A stretch of 64,000 bases of DNA, from NCBI RefSeq assembly GCF_030012985.1, contig NZ_CP120233.1, forward strand, positions 5,079,001-5,143,000. Direction: 5' to 3'. Both the position numbers and the translations under genes were made by a program. The notes under the pieces were generated by a model. It was not told the origin of the DNA. It saw nothing but the letters and a program-made list of their open reading frames with translations, and ran no database searches. Origin of the DNA: Microbulbifer sp. VAAF005 (GTDB lineage: Bacteria; Pseudomonadota; Gammaproteobacteria; Pseudomonadales; Cellvibrionaceae). This document shows, piece after piece, positions 46,706 through 56,397 of the stretch. The number at the start of each line of letters is the position of its first letter. The stretch's first letter is position 1.

Positions 46706-48082
46706 ATGTCTCTACAAGTCTACAACACGTTTTCCGGGAAGAAAGAACCCTTCGTACCATTGGTGGAAGATCAGGTGCGCATGTATGTGTGTGGCCCCAC
46801 CGTGTACAACCGCGTGCATATTGGCAATGCCCGCCCTGTGGTGGTGTTCGACACCCTGTACCGGATACTGAAAAGAAATTTCAGCGATGTGATTTACGCG
46901 CGCAATATCACCGATATTGAAGACAAAATCATGAAGACCGCGCGGGATAACGGCGAGGAAATCGGCGTGCTGTCAGCGCGCTATGCCCAGGCTTACTACG
47001 AGGATATGGCCGCGCTCAATAACTTGGAGCCGGATATTGTCCCCTACGCCACCCAGCACTTGCCGGAAATGATCGCGATGATCGAAAGCCTGCTGGATAA
47101 AGGTCACGCCTACGCCGCCGAAGGCCATGTGCTGTTCGCCGTGGAATCCATGCAGGAGTACGGTCAGCTGTCCAAGCGCTCCCTCGACGATATGCTCGCC
47201 GGTGCGCGGGTGGAAGTAGCGCCTTACAAAAAGTACGCCGGCGACTTCGTACTGTGGAAGCCATCTGCCGATGACGAGCCCGGCTGGGACAGCCCCTGGG
47301 GCCGTGGGCGCCCGGGTTGGCACTTGGAGTGTTCGGCCATGATCAAGAAGCACCTGGGTGACACTATCGATATCCATGGCGGCGGTCGCGACCTGACCTT
47401 CCCCCACCACGAAAACGAGCGCGCCCAGAGCTGCTGCGCCAATGGTGTGGATTTTGTGCGCTACTGGATGCACAACGGCTACGTGAATATCAATGGCGAA
47501 AAGATGTCCAAATCCCTGGGCAACTTCCGCATGGTCAAAGACCTGCTGAGCCAATACCCCGGTGAAGTGCTGCGTTTCGCACTGCTATCTGCCCACTACC
47601 GCTCAGAACTGAATTTCAGTGCTGATTTGCTGGATCAGGCATGGCGCACCCTGGATACTCTCTATGGCGCACTGCGTGAAACGGAAGCGGTTGAGGCTGA
47701 AGCGGCAGATCTTAATGGCACCGCCTTTATCAAGGCGTTGGAAGACGATCTGAATACGCCGATCGCCATCAGCGAATTGCACCAGATCGCCCGCGACCTG
47801 AACAAAGCCGATGAGGTGGATAAAGCACGCCTGAAAGGCTTGCTACTGGCCGCTGCAGATATGCTGGGCATTCTCCAGCAAGACCCGGAAGCCTGGTTCA
47901 AACAGGCCCGTGGTGGCGATGAAGGTATTTCTGCCGAAGAAGTTGAAGCACTGATCGAAGAGCGCGCACAAAGCAAGAAGAACCGTGACTTTGCCCGCGC
48001 CGATGAGATTCGCGAAGAGTTAAAATCCAAAGGTGTGGTGCTTGAGGATAGCCGCGAAGGGACCAAGTGGCGCCGCGAATAG
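46706..48082 (+). CDS. cysS: Cysteinyl-tRNA synthetase
   Basis: CysRS charges tRNA-Cys. The 458-residue class I enzyme has the zinc ligands that discriminate cysteine ([29 protein letters not shown]), the HIGH motif HIGNARP and the KMSKS motif [13 protein letters not shown] 46706 is preceded by GAGAGAAA. Between glnS and cysS there is a 7-bp hairpin (GGCTGGG ... CCCAGCC, 46653-46677) without a T-tract, perhaps a processing site. Confidence 0.97.
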   Translation: MSLQVYNTFSGKKEPFVPLVEDQVRMYVCGPTVYNRVHIGNARPVVVFDTLYRILKRNFSDVIYARNITDIEDKIMKTARDNGEEIGVLSARYAQAYYEDMAALNNLEPDIVPYATQHLPEMIAMIESLLDKGHAYAAEGHVLFAVESMQEYGQLSKRSLDDMLAGARVEVAPYKKYAGDFVLWKPSADDEPGWDSPWGRGRPGWHLECSAMIKKHLGDTIDIHGGGRDLTFPHHENERAQSCCANGVDFVRYWMHNGYVNINGEKMSKSLGNFRMVKDLLSQYPGEVLRFALLSAHYRSELNFSADLLDQAWRTLDTLYGALRETEAVEAEAADLNGTAFIKALEDDLNTPIAISELHQIARDLNKADEVDKARLKGLLLAAADMLGILQQDPEAWFKQARGGDEGISAEEVEALIEERAQSKKNRDFARADEIREELKSKGVVLEDSREGTKWRRE

Positions 48083-48196
48083 CGCGGTCCCACCCCGAGA
48101 CACGGATAGACTTGAGACACCGATAGATTTTCCCTGGCTTGGCACATTGCGGCTGCCGGGGAAGTGAAATTCGAATTTCATTTGTAGAAGCGAACC

Positions 48197-48385
48197 ATGA
48201 AAAAAGTATTTGTCCTGACCAGCGCTGTGATCGCCCTTATCGCACTGACCGGCTGTGAGCCCAAACGGGGTTCCGATGCCTGGTGCGAGAAAATGGATGG
48301 CATTCCCAAAGGGCAGTGGACTTTTGACGATACCCGCGACTACACAAAATATTGTGTCTTCAACCAAAAGCCGGAAGAGGAATAA
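48197..48385 (+). CDS. DUF3012 small lipoprotein
   Basis: A 62-residue precursor with a lipobox (IALTGCEP) is lipidated at Cys20. The mature part GSDAWCEKMDGIPKGQWTFDDTRDYTKYC is the DUF3012 domain with two more cysteines that could form a disulfide. The function of this family is unknown. It ends 15 bases before the first Wadjet gene. Confidence 0.85.
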   Translation: MKKVFVLTSAVIALIALTGCEPKRGSDAWCEKMDGIPKGQWTFDDTRDYTKYCVFNQKPEEE

Positions 48386-48400
48386 GCGGGCCTATAGTCG

Positions 48401-49828
48401 TTGTTCTTCGTCGATTCCTACCAACACTTCTTCCGCCCGCTGACCGGTAAATATCGCGAGCAGGTGGTTGAGTGCTTGCGTCTTTTGTATGAGCGTCTGT
48501 ACACCGCCAAGGCTGACTACGGTGAGTCTTTGCTGCGCGAGCAGATCCTGGAAATTTTTGCCGAGGCCCTGACCCGCGCGCCCCAACTCGATAGTGAAGA
48601 TGGAGTGCAGGACCCCGAGGGCCGCTTCCGCAACCTGCGCGATCAGGCCGTCTGGGTACTGAACAGCCTGGTGGAGTTCGGTTGGCTGGAGAAGCAGGTA
48701 GACAGCGCCACGCTCACTGCCACCTATCCGTTTAGCCGCCGGGGCCGACTTTTCACTCAGCCGCTGGTTGAAGTGAACGGCACTCGCGTGCGCACCCGCC
48801 ACCGCAATACCCGCAACACCTTAAATGCCCTGGAAGCCTTTGCCAGCCGAGGTGAAATCCACGACTTGATCGATGCCTGGGAATACTCCGAGCGTATCGT
48901 GGCGGATTTCACCGATATGATCGCCGAGCTGGAAGAGCGCAAGCGGGAAATGGTGCGGGAAGTGGAGGCCCAATTGCTGGTGCAGCAGGCCACCGATGAG
49001 TTTTTCTCCTTTATGGAGAGCCGCTTCCAGCCGGACCTGGCTATCCGTTTGTCTGCGGACAGCGTGGAAAAACATCGCGATTCCATCAATCGGGTGATTG
49101 ACTGCATTCGCAGAAAGGAGGATGTGCAGAAAGCGGAGTGGGAGAAGCGCCTGCGCCAGCTGCTGCCGGAATTGATGCAGCCGGGCCAGTCCCTGCTGTG
49201 GCTAATGCTCGATACCATCGAGGACCGCATGCGCCGCGCCTGCGAGGTGAAGTTGCCCGCTTTGCGCCGCGCACTACAGGGCTTTACCAAGCGTGCCGAT
49301 ATTATTATCCGCCAGCTCAGCTACCTGCACAGCCAGGCTGAAGGTGAATTTGCCGACCTGTGCCAGCGTCTCGGTGAGAGCCAGCAAAAAACACAAATTC
49401 TCGAGCAGCTGGGCGAACAGCTGGGCGGTTTCCAGCTGCGCCTGTTTGACCCCAAGCAAACCCAGCTGTGGCAGCGCAACCGCCGCCAGCCGGTGAATAC
49501 CCGGGTCGAAGATGAAACCCCCATCGGTGAAGAAAACCGCCGCGAGATCGAGCTGCAACAACTGCTCGACCAGGCGTTTAACTTCAACAACAGTAACCTG
49601 CGCGATTATCTGAGCGATGCCCTTGGCACCGGCCGCCAGATCAACAGCCGCAACCTGCCATTGCGCGATGCGCGTGATCTGCTCGCTATGAGCCATGTGA
49701 TCGAAGCGGCGGCGGTGAACCAGAGCGGCGCTGCCGACTTGCAGGTGAAATTTACCGGTGAAATTGCCAGCAATGACTATTTCACCGAATTTGACGAATA
49801 TATCCTGGAGCTGAAAAACAGTGATTGA
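48401..49828 (+). CDS. jetA: Wadjet defence protein JetA (MksF-like kleisin)
   Basis: JetA is the kleisin-type subunit of the Wadjet SMC complex, which recognises and cuts small circular DNA. The 475-residue protein begins FFVDSYQHFFRPLTGKYREQVVECLRLLYERLY, as in the JetA family (DUF5716 type). It continues with a winged-helix region, a long helical and coiled-coil middle (about 165-390), and a C-terminal winged-helix-like part. Only TTG 48401 can serve as start: a stop lies two codons upstream and there is no clear ribosome site. Translation may depend on the lipoprotein gene just before it. The family assignment points to type II Wadjet, but subtype needs a profile search. The stop overlaps jetB by eight bases. 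Confidence 0.85.
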   Translation: MFFVDSYQHFFRPLTGKYREQVVECLRLLYERLYTAKADYGESLLREQILEIFAEALTRAPQLDSEDGVQDPEGRFRNLRDQAVWVLNSLVEFGWLEKQVDSATLTATYPFSRRGRLFTQPLVEVNGTRVRTRHRNTRNTLNALEAFASRGEIHDLIDAWEYSERIVADFTDMIAELEERKREMVREVEAQLLVQQATDEFFSFMESRFQPDLAIRLSADSVEKHRDSINRVIDCIRRKEDVQKAEWEKRLRQLLPELMQPGQSLLWLMLDTIEDRMRRACEVKLPALRRALQGFTKRADIIIRQLSYLHSQAEGEFADLCQRLGESQQKTQILEQLGEQLGGFQLRLFDPKQTQLWQRNRRQPVNTRVEDETPIGEENRREIELQQLLDQAFNFNNSNLRDYLSDALGTGRQINSRNLPLRDARDLLAMSHVIEAAAVNQSGAADLQVKFTGEIASNDYFTEFDEYILELKNSD

Positions 49829-50585
49829 ACAGGCTTTGGAAGAGGCCCTGGCGCAGTGTCGCCTGAACCGCAGCGAATTTTCCGAGCTGCTGGTGCGCCT
49901 GTTGGATTACGGCGTTATCTGCCGGGATGAAAGCGTAATTGAGACCACCCTTTACGATCGCTTCCAGCGCTGCGAGCAGCTGGTGCGCGAGTGGTTGGCC
50001 CCACTGGGATTGCGTTTGCAGCACGACAGCCGTTTCCAGTTTATCCGCGTGTATCCACCCGGCGCCGAAGTGCCGGGTCTGCCGGATCAGGAAGAGCCGC
50101 ACCACGGCGGCTTCCGCGCCCGCCTCAGTCAGCAGGAGGTGGCCGCGATTCTCGCCCTGCGCGTGGAATACGATAAAGCGCTGCGGGAAGGGCAGGTGGA
50201 TGAGAGTGGTTGCGCCGCGCTATCGATGGAAGCCCTGGAACTGGGCATGCGCAACCTGCTGAAAATGTCCCTGCCGGATAAACACGCCGAGCGTAAAAAT
50301 CTGCTGAAGAAATTGCGCCAGTTGCGCCTGGTGCAGTTCAGCAGCGAAGAGGTGGAGACCAGTGCGGAAGTCTGGCTGCGCGTGCGCCCGACCATCGCCC
50401 ACTTTGTCAGCGAGTCGGTATTGCACCAGCTGATTGACAGTGAAGCCCCGCCCGCAGTGGAGAGCGAGGCCACTCAAGCTGATGAAATTGATGAGGCTGA
50501 AGAAGCGGAAGAAGAGCAAGTGCTCGAACGCATCACTCCAGAAGTCGAAGATAACAGCCTGTTTGAGAGTGAAGCCGCTTCCTAG
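49821..50585 (+). CDS. jetB: Wadjet defence protein JetB (MksE-like)
   Basis: JetB is the KITE/MksE-type winged-helix subunit that binds the kleisin JetA. The 254-residue protein starts at GTG 49821 inside the jetA 3' end. It has two winged-helix segments (about 5-60 and 95-215, with LSQQEVAAILALRVEYDKAL and EALELGMRNLLKM) and a highly acidic C-terminal tail of about 40 residues. The acidic tail is notable and might mimic DNA or control loading. A 155-base gap then precedes jetC. Confidence 0.8.
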   Translation: MIEQALEEALAQCRLNRSEFSELLVRLLDYGVICRDESVIETTLYDRFQRCEQLVREWLAPLGLRLQHDSRFQFIRVYPPGAEVPGLPDQEEPHHGGFRARLSQQEVAAILALRVEYDKALREGQVDESGCAALSMEALELGMRNLLKMSLPDKHAERKNLLKKLRQLRLVQFSSEEVETSAEVWLRVRPTIAHFVSESVLHQLIDSEAPPAVESEATQADEIDEAEEAEEEQVLERITPEVEDNSLFESEAAS

Positions 50586-50740
50586 TTGAAAATAGAGGCC
50601 GCAGTAGCGGCTATAAAAAATCGAAAACATTCGACCGCCCGGGCTTGCGTAAATTGCGCCCGGGAGCCTCGGAGAGGGGTGTCGGCTTCCCGCCTGCAAA
50701 AAGACCCTGCTTTTGAAAAGACCGTTTTTTTGAAAAGACT
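50586..50740 (+). other. jetB-jetC spacer with hairpins and a direct repeat
   Basis: The only sizeable gap in the jet operon contains GCCGC-AGTA-GCGGC (50600-50613), a larger CCCGGGC/GCCCGGG inverted repeat (50638-50664), and the decamer TTTGAAAAGA present twice (near 50713 and 50731) just before the jetC ATG. These could tune jetC translation or processing. No T-tract terminator is seen. Confidence 0.4.
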
Positions 50741-53700
50741 ATGTTCCTAAAAAAACTGATCCTGATTAACTGGGGCAATATCCCGCAGTTGGAATATGAT
50801 TTCGGCCCGATCAACCTGTTTTCCGGTGGCAACGGTTCCGGTAAAACTACGGCGGCCGATGCTATCCAGACATTGATGACCGCCGCCCACGACACCCTGT
50901 TTACCTTTAACCCGGGGCAGGATGAAACCACCCAGCGCGGCCGTGGTGGCAAGCAGGTGCGGACACTAGCTTCTTATGTACTGGGTTGTGACGACGGCAG
51001 TTACGCCCGCCCAACGAGTGCTACTTGCTATATTGCCGGTATTTTTTATCCCACCAGCGGTGAAGAGGGTACAGAGCCCTTTACTGCGGTGATGGGAATT
51101 TCTGCCAATCTTGATAGCAGTAGCCAGCCCGCTCAAGCTCGTCAGACCGATCTGCGCTTTTTCATATTTCCCGGCGAACAGTTGGCGAAAGGTGATATTG
51201 TCAAAGAAGATAGAGATGGGAAGAAATGGGCTCTGCCCCTAGATAAATTCAATCAGGTCCTGAGCAAACAGTTCGAAAAAGTTGAGCAGTACGACAAGAA
51301 AAAGGCCTATCTGCGTCGTCTTTACGGTGCCCTGCGCGGACGTCGTGATGCGGTCTCCGATCGAGAGGCTATGCACGCCGCACGCACCTTTGCCAACTTT
51401 ATGGCCTACAAGCCAGTAAAAAGTATTAACGATTTTGTCGCCCAAGAGGTGTTGGAAAAACGCGATTTGGGTGATGCCATCCGCTCCGTATCCGAACTGA
51501 TGAAAACCATTCACAGTATGGAGCAGGAAGCGCGTCAGATTGTGGAGAGAGTTAGTTCGCTAGAGGCCATCGCCCAGTCGGTGGAGCTCTACCGAGAGCA
51601 GTGGTTGCAACTGCGTGTGCAGGAATATTTATGCGCGCGCCAACACCTAAGGCGCGTTCAAAAGAGTTATCTCAAAGGGAAAGGTGAGCAACAAAAGTTA
51701 CGCAGCGACCTGGAAAATAATGAGCGCGATAAACGGGTAGCTTCTGAGCGAGTTGAACAGCTCAATGAGCAGCAAATTGCGTTACTTGCCCAGCGTCAGG
51801 GAATCGATGCATTGCGTAATAAGGACGAATTAGAAAGGCGCATTAACAATGCCCTGGAGCTTCTGTCCCAGCAGCACACACCGCTGTCCGCCGAAGAGGC
51901 CCGCTGGCGCGAGAACCGTGAGGCCGCCGAAGAATTATTAAACCTGCTCAACTCGACCTCCGCAGAGCTGGAAATTCCCGCCTTCTCCGATAAAGCACTG
52001 GTGCAGGCGATCAAGCAGGTAGCCCGCGAGGAAGACCTGCCGGATCTGCACAAGTTGTTGGGCAAGGACTGGATCGATCTGGCCGCACTGGAGCCACTGC
52101 GCGAGCGCGCTGCCAGCAGCGAAGCTCTACAGAACCGCCTCTACGACCTGCTGGATAGCAGTGGCAAAGCTGGCGCCAGTGATGAGGTTTCTCCCAAAGA
52201 GCAGATTGCCCAGCAGGCTTCCCGCTGGGAGCAAAAAGTCCAGCAACTGCAAAAGCAGCTGCGCACCCAGGAGAGCCGCATTCAGCATCTCCAGGCCAAC
52301 CGCGTGCGCTATCCCCAATCGGTGGAAGTGGCCCTGGCCGCAATTCGCGAGCAGTGCCCTGAGGCGGAGCCCCGCGTCCTGTGTGATTATGTGGAAGTGC
52401 TGGATGAGCGCTGGCAGATGGCGATTGAAGGCTATCTGGGCGGCGCGCGCTTCTCGATTATCGTGGAGCCGGAACACGAGGCTCGCGCAATTCGTATCGT
52501 GCGCGGCCTACCCGGGCGAAACAACCGCGCCCGAGTGATCCAGGGGGATAAAGCCCGCCGCGATGCGGAGCGCCTGGATACGCCGTCGGGCTCCATTATC
52601 GAACTGATGGAGTTCACCCATAAAACTGCCGAGCACTATTTGCGCGCCTCTTACGGTGCCGTGGTGCAGGTGGAGGATGAACACGAGCTGCGCGGTACCC
52701 GTCGGGGCCTGACTGCCGACGGTATGGCCAGTGGCAACTACAGCATGTGGCGCTGCGATATGGACGATGCCGAGCTGGTGTTCGGCCAGGGCGCCCGCGC
52801 CCGCGCACTGGCGGCGCAGCAGCGCGCTATGGAGCAGTTGCTGGAAGAGGCTGCCCACGTCAACGAGCGCCACCAGCTCTACCGTCGCGTTACCAACGCG
52901 GTGCGCGGACTGGCGAATATCAAGCTGTTGTCCATTGTGGATTCCGCCCTGGCGGCACAGCGGGAATGGCGCAGCGCCGAGCGCGCTCTGGAAAACCTGG
53001 ACCTGAAGGACTTCGAGCAGTTCGAGCAGCAGGTCGATGAACTCAAGGCCCAGCTCAAGGACCAGCAAAAGCAGTTGTCTGATCTCCAGCGCAAGACTGG
53101 TTCCCTGGAAACGAAATTAAAGAGCAACGTAAAGCTCTTGGACGCTCTGTCTGGTCAGCTGGAGTCCCTGGACGATGCCGCCAGTGACAGCGAGGAAATG
53201 GTAAGGCGTATTACCGCCATCGATCCCACATTTGATGCCGAGCAAGTGCTGGTTACTGCCGACGAGCAGGTAGAGCGCGCCGCCGACAACTTCGACTTCT
53301 CGGCGGATATCGAAAGTTGGCAGGGACAGCTGGAGAAATACAGTCGCCAGCTCGATCGCGCGGTGATGGAGTACAACGCCACCTGTGCCAGCGTCGATAC
53401 CCTGGTGTTTGAGCCAGACTTGAGTGGCGGCCATAAAGATGGCCTGTTCAAGTTGATCAGCGGTCTCGGCGATCAGGTAGAGACCCTGCGCAACCGCCTG
53501 AAGAACAACCTGCTGGTGGAGCGCCACGATCAACTGCTGGGATTGAAAAAATCCTTTAACACCACTTTTGTAACCCACTTGTGCCACGCTATTTACCAGT
53601 CCATTAACGATGGTAAGCGCGTGTTGGATGATCTGAACAAAGAGCTGGAACACCACCGCTTTGGCGCCGACCGCGAGCGCTTCCGTTTCGACTACCAGTG

Positions 53701-54391
53701 GGTGGCGGAATTTAAGGAGTACTGGAGCTTCTTTAAGGCGGTAATTGAACTGCCGAATCTGGGTGAAGAGCAGAGCCTGTTCGACACGGACTTGGCGCCC
53801 AAGCACCGCAAGGTGCGGGATCGCCTGTTAAGTATGTTGCTGAGTGAAGACGAGCAGGTAGCGCGGCGCGAGCTGGATCGAATCAGCGATTACCGCAACT
53901 ACCGCAGCTATGAGATCTATAAGGAACCGGAGGGCAAGGAGCCGATTGCGCTCAGCCAGTACGGCACCGGTTCCGGCGGTCAGCTGGAAACGCCGGCTTA
54001 TATTATCCGCTCCGCAGCGGTCACTTCGGCCTTCCGCTTTGGTGAAAGCGGCAGCCATTTGCAAATGGTGCTGGTGGATGAGGCCTTCTCCAAAATGGAT
54101 GAGTCCCGCTCCAAGGAAGTGATTCGTTACCTGACTGAAACCCTGGGGCTACAGCTGCTGTTTATTATGCCCAGCAGTAAATCCGGGCCTTTTATGGACC
54201 TGATCTCGAATCAGTTTGTGTTCAGCAAGTGCCCCAGTGCCAAGCCCATCGGCCAGCTGAATACCCGGGTGTATGTCGATCGCAAGGTGTGCAACCAGGA
54301 GCGTATCGCCGAACTCTGGGCCAATCACCGCCGCGCGATTCGCCAACAGGCGTCGCTGGATTTTATGGACCTGGTAGAAGTAGAGGGATAG
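50741..54391 (+). CDS. jetC: Wadjet defence ATPase JetC (SMC/MukB-like)
   Basis: JetC is the SMC-type motor of the complex, which extrudes DNA loops and thereby senses plasmid size. The 1216-residue protein has the Walker A FSGGNGSGKTT at residues 28-37 in an N-terminal head, a long heptad-rich coiled coil (about 270-480) rising to a hinge-like globular part (about 530-720), a second coiled coil (about 720-1000), and a C-terminal head with the signature loop GTGSGGQLETP and the Walker B QMVLVDEAFSKMDE (about 1108). All ATPase motifs are intact. ATG 50741 has only AAAAGA upstream. Confidence 0.92.
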   Translation: MFLKKLILINWGNIPQLEYDFGPINLFSGGNGSGKTTAADAIQTLMTAAHDTLFTFNPGQDETTQRGRGGKQVRTLASYVLGCDDGSYARPTSATCYIAGIFYPTSGEEGTEPFTAVMGISANLDSSSQPAQARQTDLRFFIFPGEQLAKGDIVKEDRDGKKWALPLDKFNQVLSKQFEKVEQYDKKKAYLRRLYGALRGRRDAVSDREAMHAARTFANFMAYKPVKSINDFVAQEVLEKRDLGDAIRSVSELMKTIHSMEQEARQIVERVSSLEAIAQSVELYREQWLQLRVQEYLCARQHLRRVQKSYLKGKGEQQKLRSDLENNERDKRVASERVEQLNEQQIALLAQRQGIDALRNKDELERRINNALELLSQQHTPLSAEEARWRENREAAEELLNLLNSTSAELEIPAFSDKALVQAIKQVAREEDLPDLHKLLGKDWIDLAALEPLRERAASSEALQNRLYDLLDSSGKAGASDEVSPKEQIAQQASRWEQKVQQLQKQLRTQESRIQHLQANRVRYPQSVEVALAAIREQCPEAEPRVLCDYVEVLDERWQMAIEGYLGGARFSIIVEPEHEARAIRIVRGLPGRNNRARVIQGDKARRDAERLDTPSGSIIELMEFTHKTAEHYLRASYGAVVQVEDEHELRGTRRGLTADGMASGNYSMWRCDMDDAELVFGQGARARALAAQQRAMEQLLEEAAHVNERHQLYRRVTNAVRGLANIKLLSIVDSALAAQREWRSAERALENLDLKDFEQFEQQVDELKAQLKDQQKQLSDLQRKTGSLETKLKSNVKLLDALSGQLESLDDAASDSEEMVRRITAIDPTFDAEQVLVTADEQVERAADNFDFSADIESWQGQLEKYSRQLDRAVMEYNATCASVDTLVFEPDLSGGHKDGLFKLISGLGDQVETLRNRLKNNLLVERHDQLLGLKKSFNTTFVTHLCHAIYQSINDGKRVLDDLNKELEHHRFGADRERFRFDYQWVAEFKEYWSFFKAVIELPNLGEEQSLFDTDLAPKHRKVRDRLLSMLLSEDEQVARRELDRISDYRNYRSYEIYKEPEGKEPIALSQYGTGSGGQLETPAYIIRSAAVTSAFRFGESGSHLQMVLVDEAFSKMDESRSKEVIRYLTETLGLQLLFIMPSSKSGPFMDLISNQFVFSKCPSAKPIGQLNTRVYVDRKVCNQERIAELWANHRRAIRQQASLDFMDLVEVEG

Positions 54392-54433
54392 GTATTATTG
54401 GGGGAAACCCCTCCATTGGCAGGGAGGCAACCG

Positions 54434-55636
54434 ATGGAAAAGACATTGCCCTATTGGGTAGAGGAAAACCCGCTGTTAATCGGCATCCTGAATTTTATTC
54501 TGGATCGGCGGGACAGCCAGCTGGAACGCGGCAAGGAAGCCCGCATTAGTTTCAGGCTGGATTTGCGCGCTGGCAGTAAGCGCTGGCTGGAAGTGTTGGA
54601 GCCCCTCAGGGACCCCGATCAAGACGAGCAGGAGCTGTGGAATGAATTGCAGCACTTTGCGCGGGAATACCAGTGTTTTACGGTGAAACCGAATCCGAAA
54701 AGGCGGCCGGGTATTGCCGAGTGGCAGGGGGCCCAATTGATTTTTCGGGATGCCAGCGAGGAACAGCTGCGCCTGTGGCTCAATCGCCCATCCCCCACCG
54801 TTCGCCAATCCGCCTGGACCAGCCTGCTGGAGCCCTATGTCGATCGCTTTGAAAATCCCTCTGCTTTTCCCCTCGAAGGCTTGGAGCTCCAACCGGGGTT
54901 TGATTCCGTCGAAGAAATTATCGCTTGCTGGGTGTCCGTCGGCAAAGAGCTGATCTTTGCCGATGAAATTTCCTGGCGACAATTAGCCGCGCGCTGCTTT
55001 AAAGGGGATTCCAAATACCTGGAATTACCCAGCCGTCAATCTCTGGTGCGCAATCTCTATCCTGACCTGAGCCGTAAAATCCAGGAGCGCCAGCTTTTAC
55101 TTCACGCCTACCTGCCCAGGCAATTTGAGCAGGTCATTTTTATCGAAAACCAGGACACTTTTATTAGCCTGGCGGAGCTGCAACCCAGTCGTGCAGCACT
55201 GGTTTATAGCGAGGGCTACCAGGGAGGCGCAGAAAGGATTCGCAATGGGGAGAGGGTTCGCTTCAGCACTATTAATGTGGTTAGTGAAAATATCCGGCAG
55301 CAATTCCTAAGCTGGTGGCACGATGGGGAGTCCCGAACGGTTCCAACATTTTTCTGGGGGGATCTGGACTATGAAGGATTGCGGATTGCCGCAGCGCTGA
55401 GAAAGAGCTTTCCCGACTTGCAGTGCTGGCGCCCGGGCTACGATCTGTTACTGCATTTTCTGCGCACGGGAAAAGCCCATGCTCCAGAGCAGGCGGAAAA
55501 GGTGGGGCAAAAGCTGGTGCAAGCGATTGGTTGCCAATATGCAGATAGCACTCTGCTGCCAGCAATTTCAGACAGCAATCGCTATGTGGATCAGGAGGCG
55601 GTTGAGATTGGGGAGCTGGCTGGGACATTAGTGTGA
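54434..55636 (+). CDS. jetD: Wadjet defence nuclease JetD (TOPRIM)
   Basis: JetD is the topoisomerase-VI-A-like nuclease that cleaves the DNA trapped by the SMC complex. ATG 54434 has AGGGAGG at proper spacing, so I prefer it to an upstream TTG; this gives 400 residues. The C-terminal TOPRIM fold has the catalytic Glu in FIENQDTFISL (about Glu238) and the metal-binding acidic motif in FFWGDLDYEGLRIA (about 309). The N-terminal half carries winged-helix and DNA-binding elements. With jetABC intact and in canonical order, the system should be functional. It is the last gene of the operon. Confidence 0.9.
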   Translation: MEKTLPYWVEENPLLIGILNFILDRRDSQLERGKEARISFRLDLRAGSKRWLEVLEPLRDPDQDEQELWNELQHFAREYQCFTVKPNPKRRPGIAEWQGAQLIFRDASEEQLRLWLNRPSPTVRQSAWTSLLEPYVDRFENPSAFPLEGLELQPGFDSVEEIIACWVSVGKELIFADEISWRQLAARCFKGDSKYLELPSRQSLVRNLYPDLSRKIQERQLLLHAYLPRQFEQVIFIENQDTFISLAELQPSRAALVYSEGYQGGAERIRNGERVRFSTINVVSENIRQQFLSWWHDGESRTVPTFFWGDLDYEGLRIAAALRKSFPDLQCWRPGYDLLLHFLRTGKAHAPEQAEKVGQKLVQAIGCQYADSTLLPAISDSNRYVDQEAVEIGELAGTLV

Positions 55637-55804
55637 ATATGTCGCTATCCGATAAATTTTAATTGTTCGTTTTTATGGAATGGTGACTATCAAGGCGTCG
55701 GCGGGCGTTTGAACTTGTTTTTTATGCGCAATTTCTCGGAAGATAGAAAAAATATGCTGTAAAAATGCCCCTCAGAATAACAAGTGCAGTTTCCGGAGTT
55801 TGCT

Positions 55805-56266
55805 ATGCGTCAGTTTTCCATCCTGGTCATTTTTGCGTTGGCCTTTGGCGGCGCCGCTGTGATGTACGAAAAGGAAAGCCGTAAAGTAAAAGGCGTGTTG
55901 ACCCAGATTACTGAACTTCAAGCGCAGATGGGTGATTTACAGGCGGAGATCAACCGCCTGAATAGTGAATTGGAAGCCGTGAAGCTTGCGGAGCGCCGCC
56001 GCCCTAATCTCAGTGCTATGGCCAACCGCATTCGCCGCGAAGGTAGCGGCAACTCCGCACAAGTTGCGCCCAAGCCAAAAGTGGAAGACCGCTTTGAAAA
56101 GTCGCGCAACCTGATGCAGTCAGACGTTACCAGCGCGCCGCCAGCTATCCAATCGAACACTCGTAGCAACAATGATGAAAGCGAGTGGTCTCGCCCAACT
56201 GTAGATGCCGATGAGTATCGCGGTGAGACCGGTGAAGAACCTGCAGTAGTCGACCCCTACCAGTAA
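55805..56266 (+). CDS. Membrane-anchored coiled-coil protein, hypothetical
   Basis: This 153-residue protein has a single N-terminal membrane anchor (about residues 4-22), then a coiled coil (about 30-65, QITELQAQMGDLQAEINRLNSELEAV), then a disordered polar tail. The start chosen is ATG 55805 with GGAG upstream. I do not recognise a family. It lies on the same strand 168 bases after jetD but has its own leader, so a link with Wadjet is unproven. Confidence 0.6.
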   Translation: MRQFSILVIFALAFGGAAVMYEKESRKVKGVLTQITELQAQMGDLQAEINRLNSELEAVKLAERRRPNLSAMANRIRREGSGNSAQVAPKPKVEDRFEKSRNLMQSDVTSAPPAIQSNTRSNNDESEWSRPTVDADEYRGETGEEPAVVDPYQ

Positions 56267-56297
56267 TTTTGCACGCAGCATATTGATTCCCTCGCCA

Positions 56298-56344
56298 AAG
56301 CCCGCAAAATACCTGCCTCCCGCAGGATACTGTTTTGCGGGTTT
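56298..56344 (+). terminator. Strong nested hairpin terminator
   Basis: CCCGCAAAA (56301-56309) pairs with TTTTGCGGG (56333-56341) and encloses a second stem, CCTGC/GCAGG. Flanking A and T bases extend the outer stem. It lies just past the coiled-coil gene. Confidence 0.6.
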
Positions 56345-56397
56345 GCCAGTTTTAGCTGACACGATTTGAAATTATAAGTGGGCAAGGGGCGTTAGGT

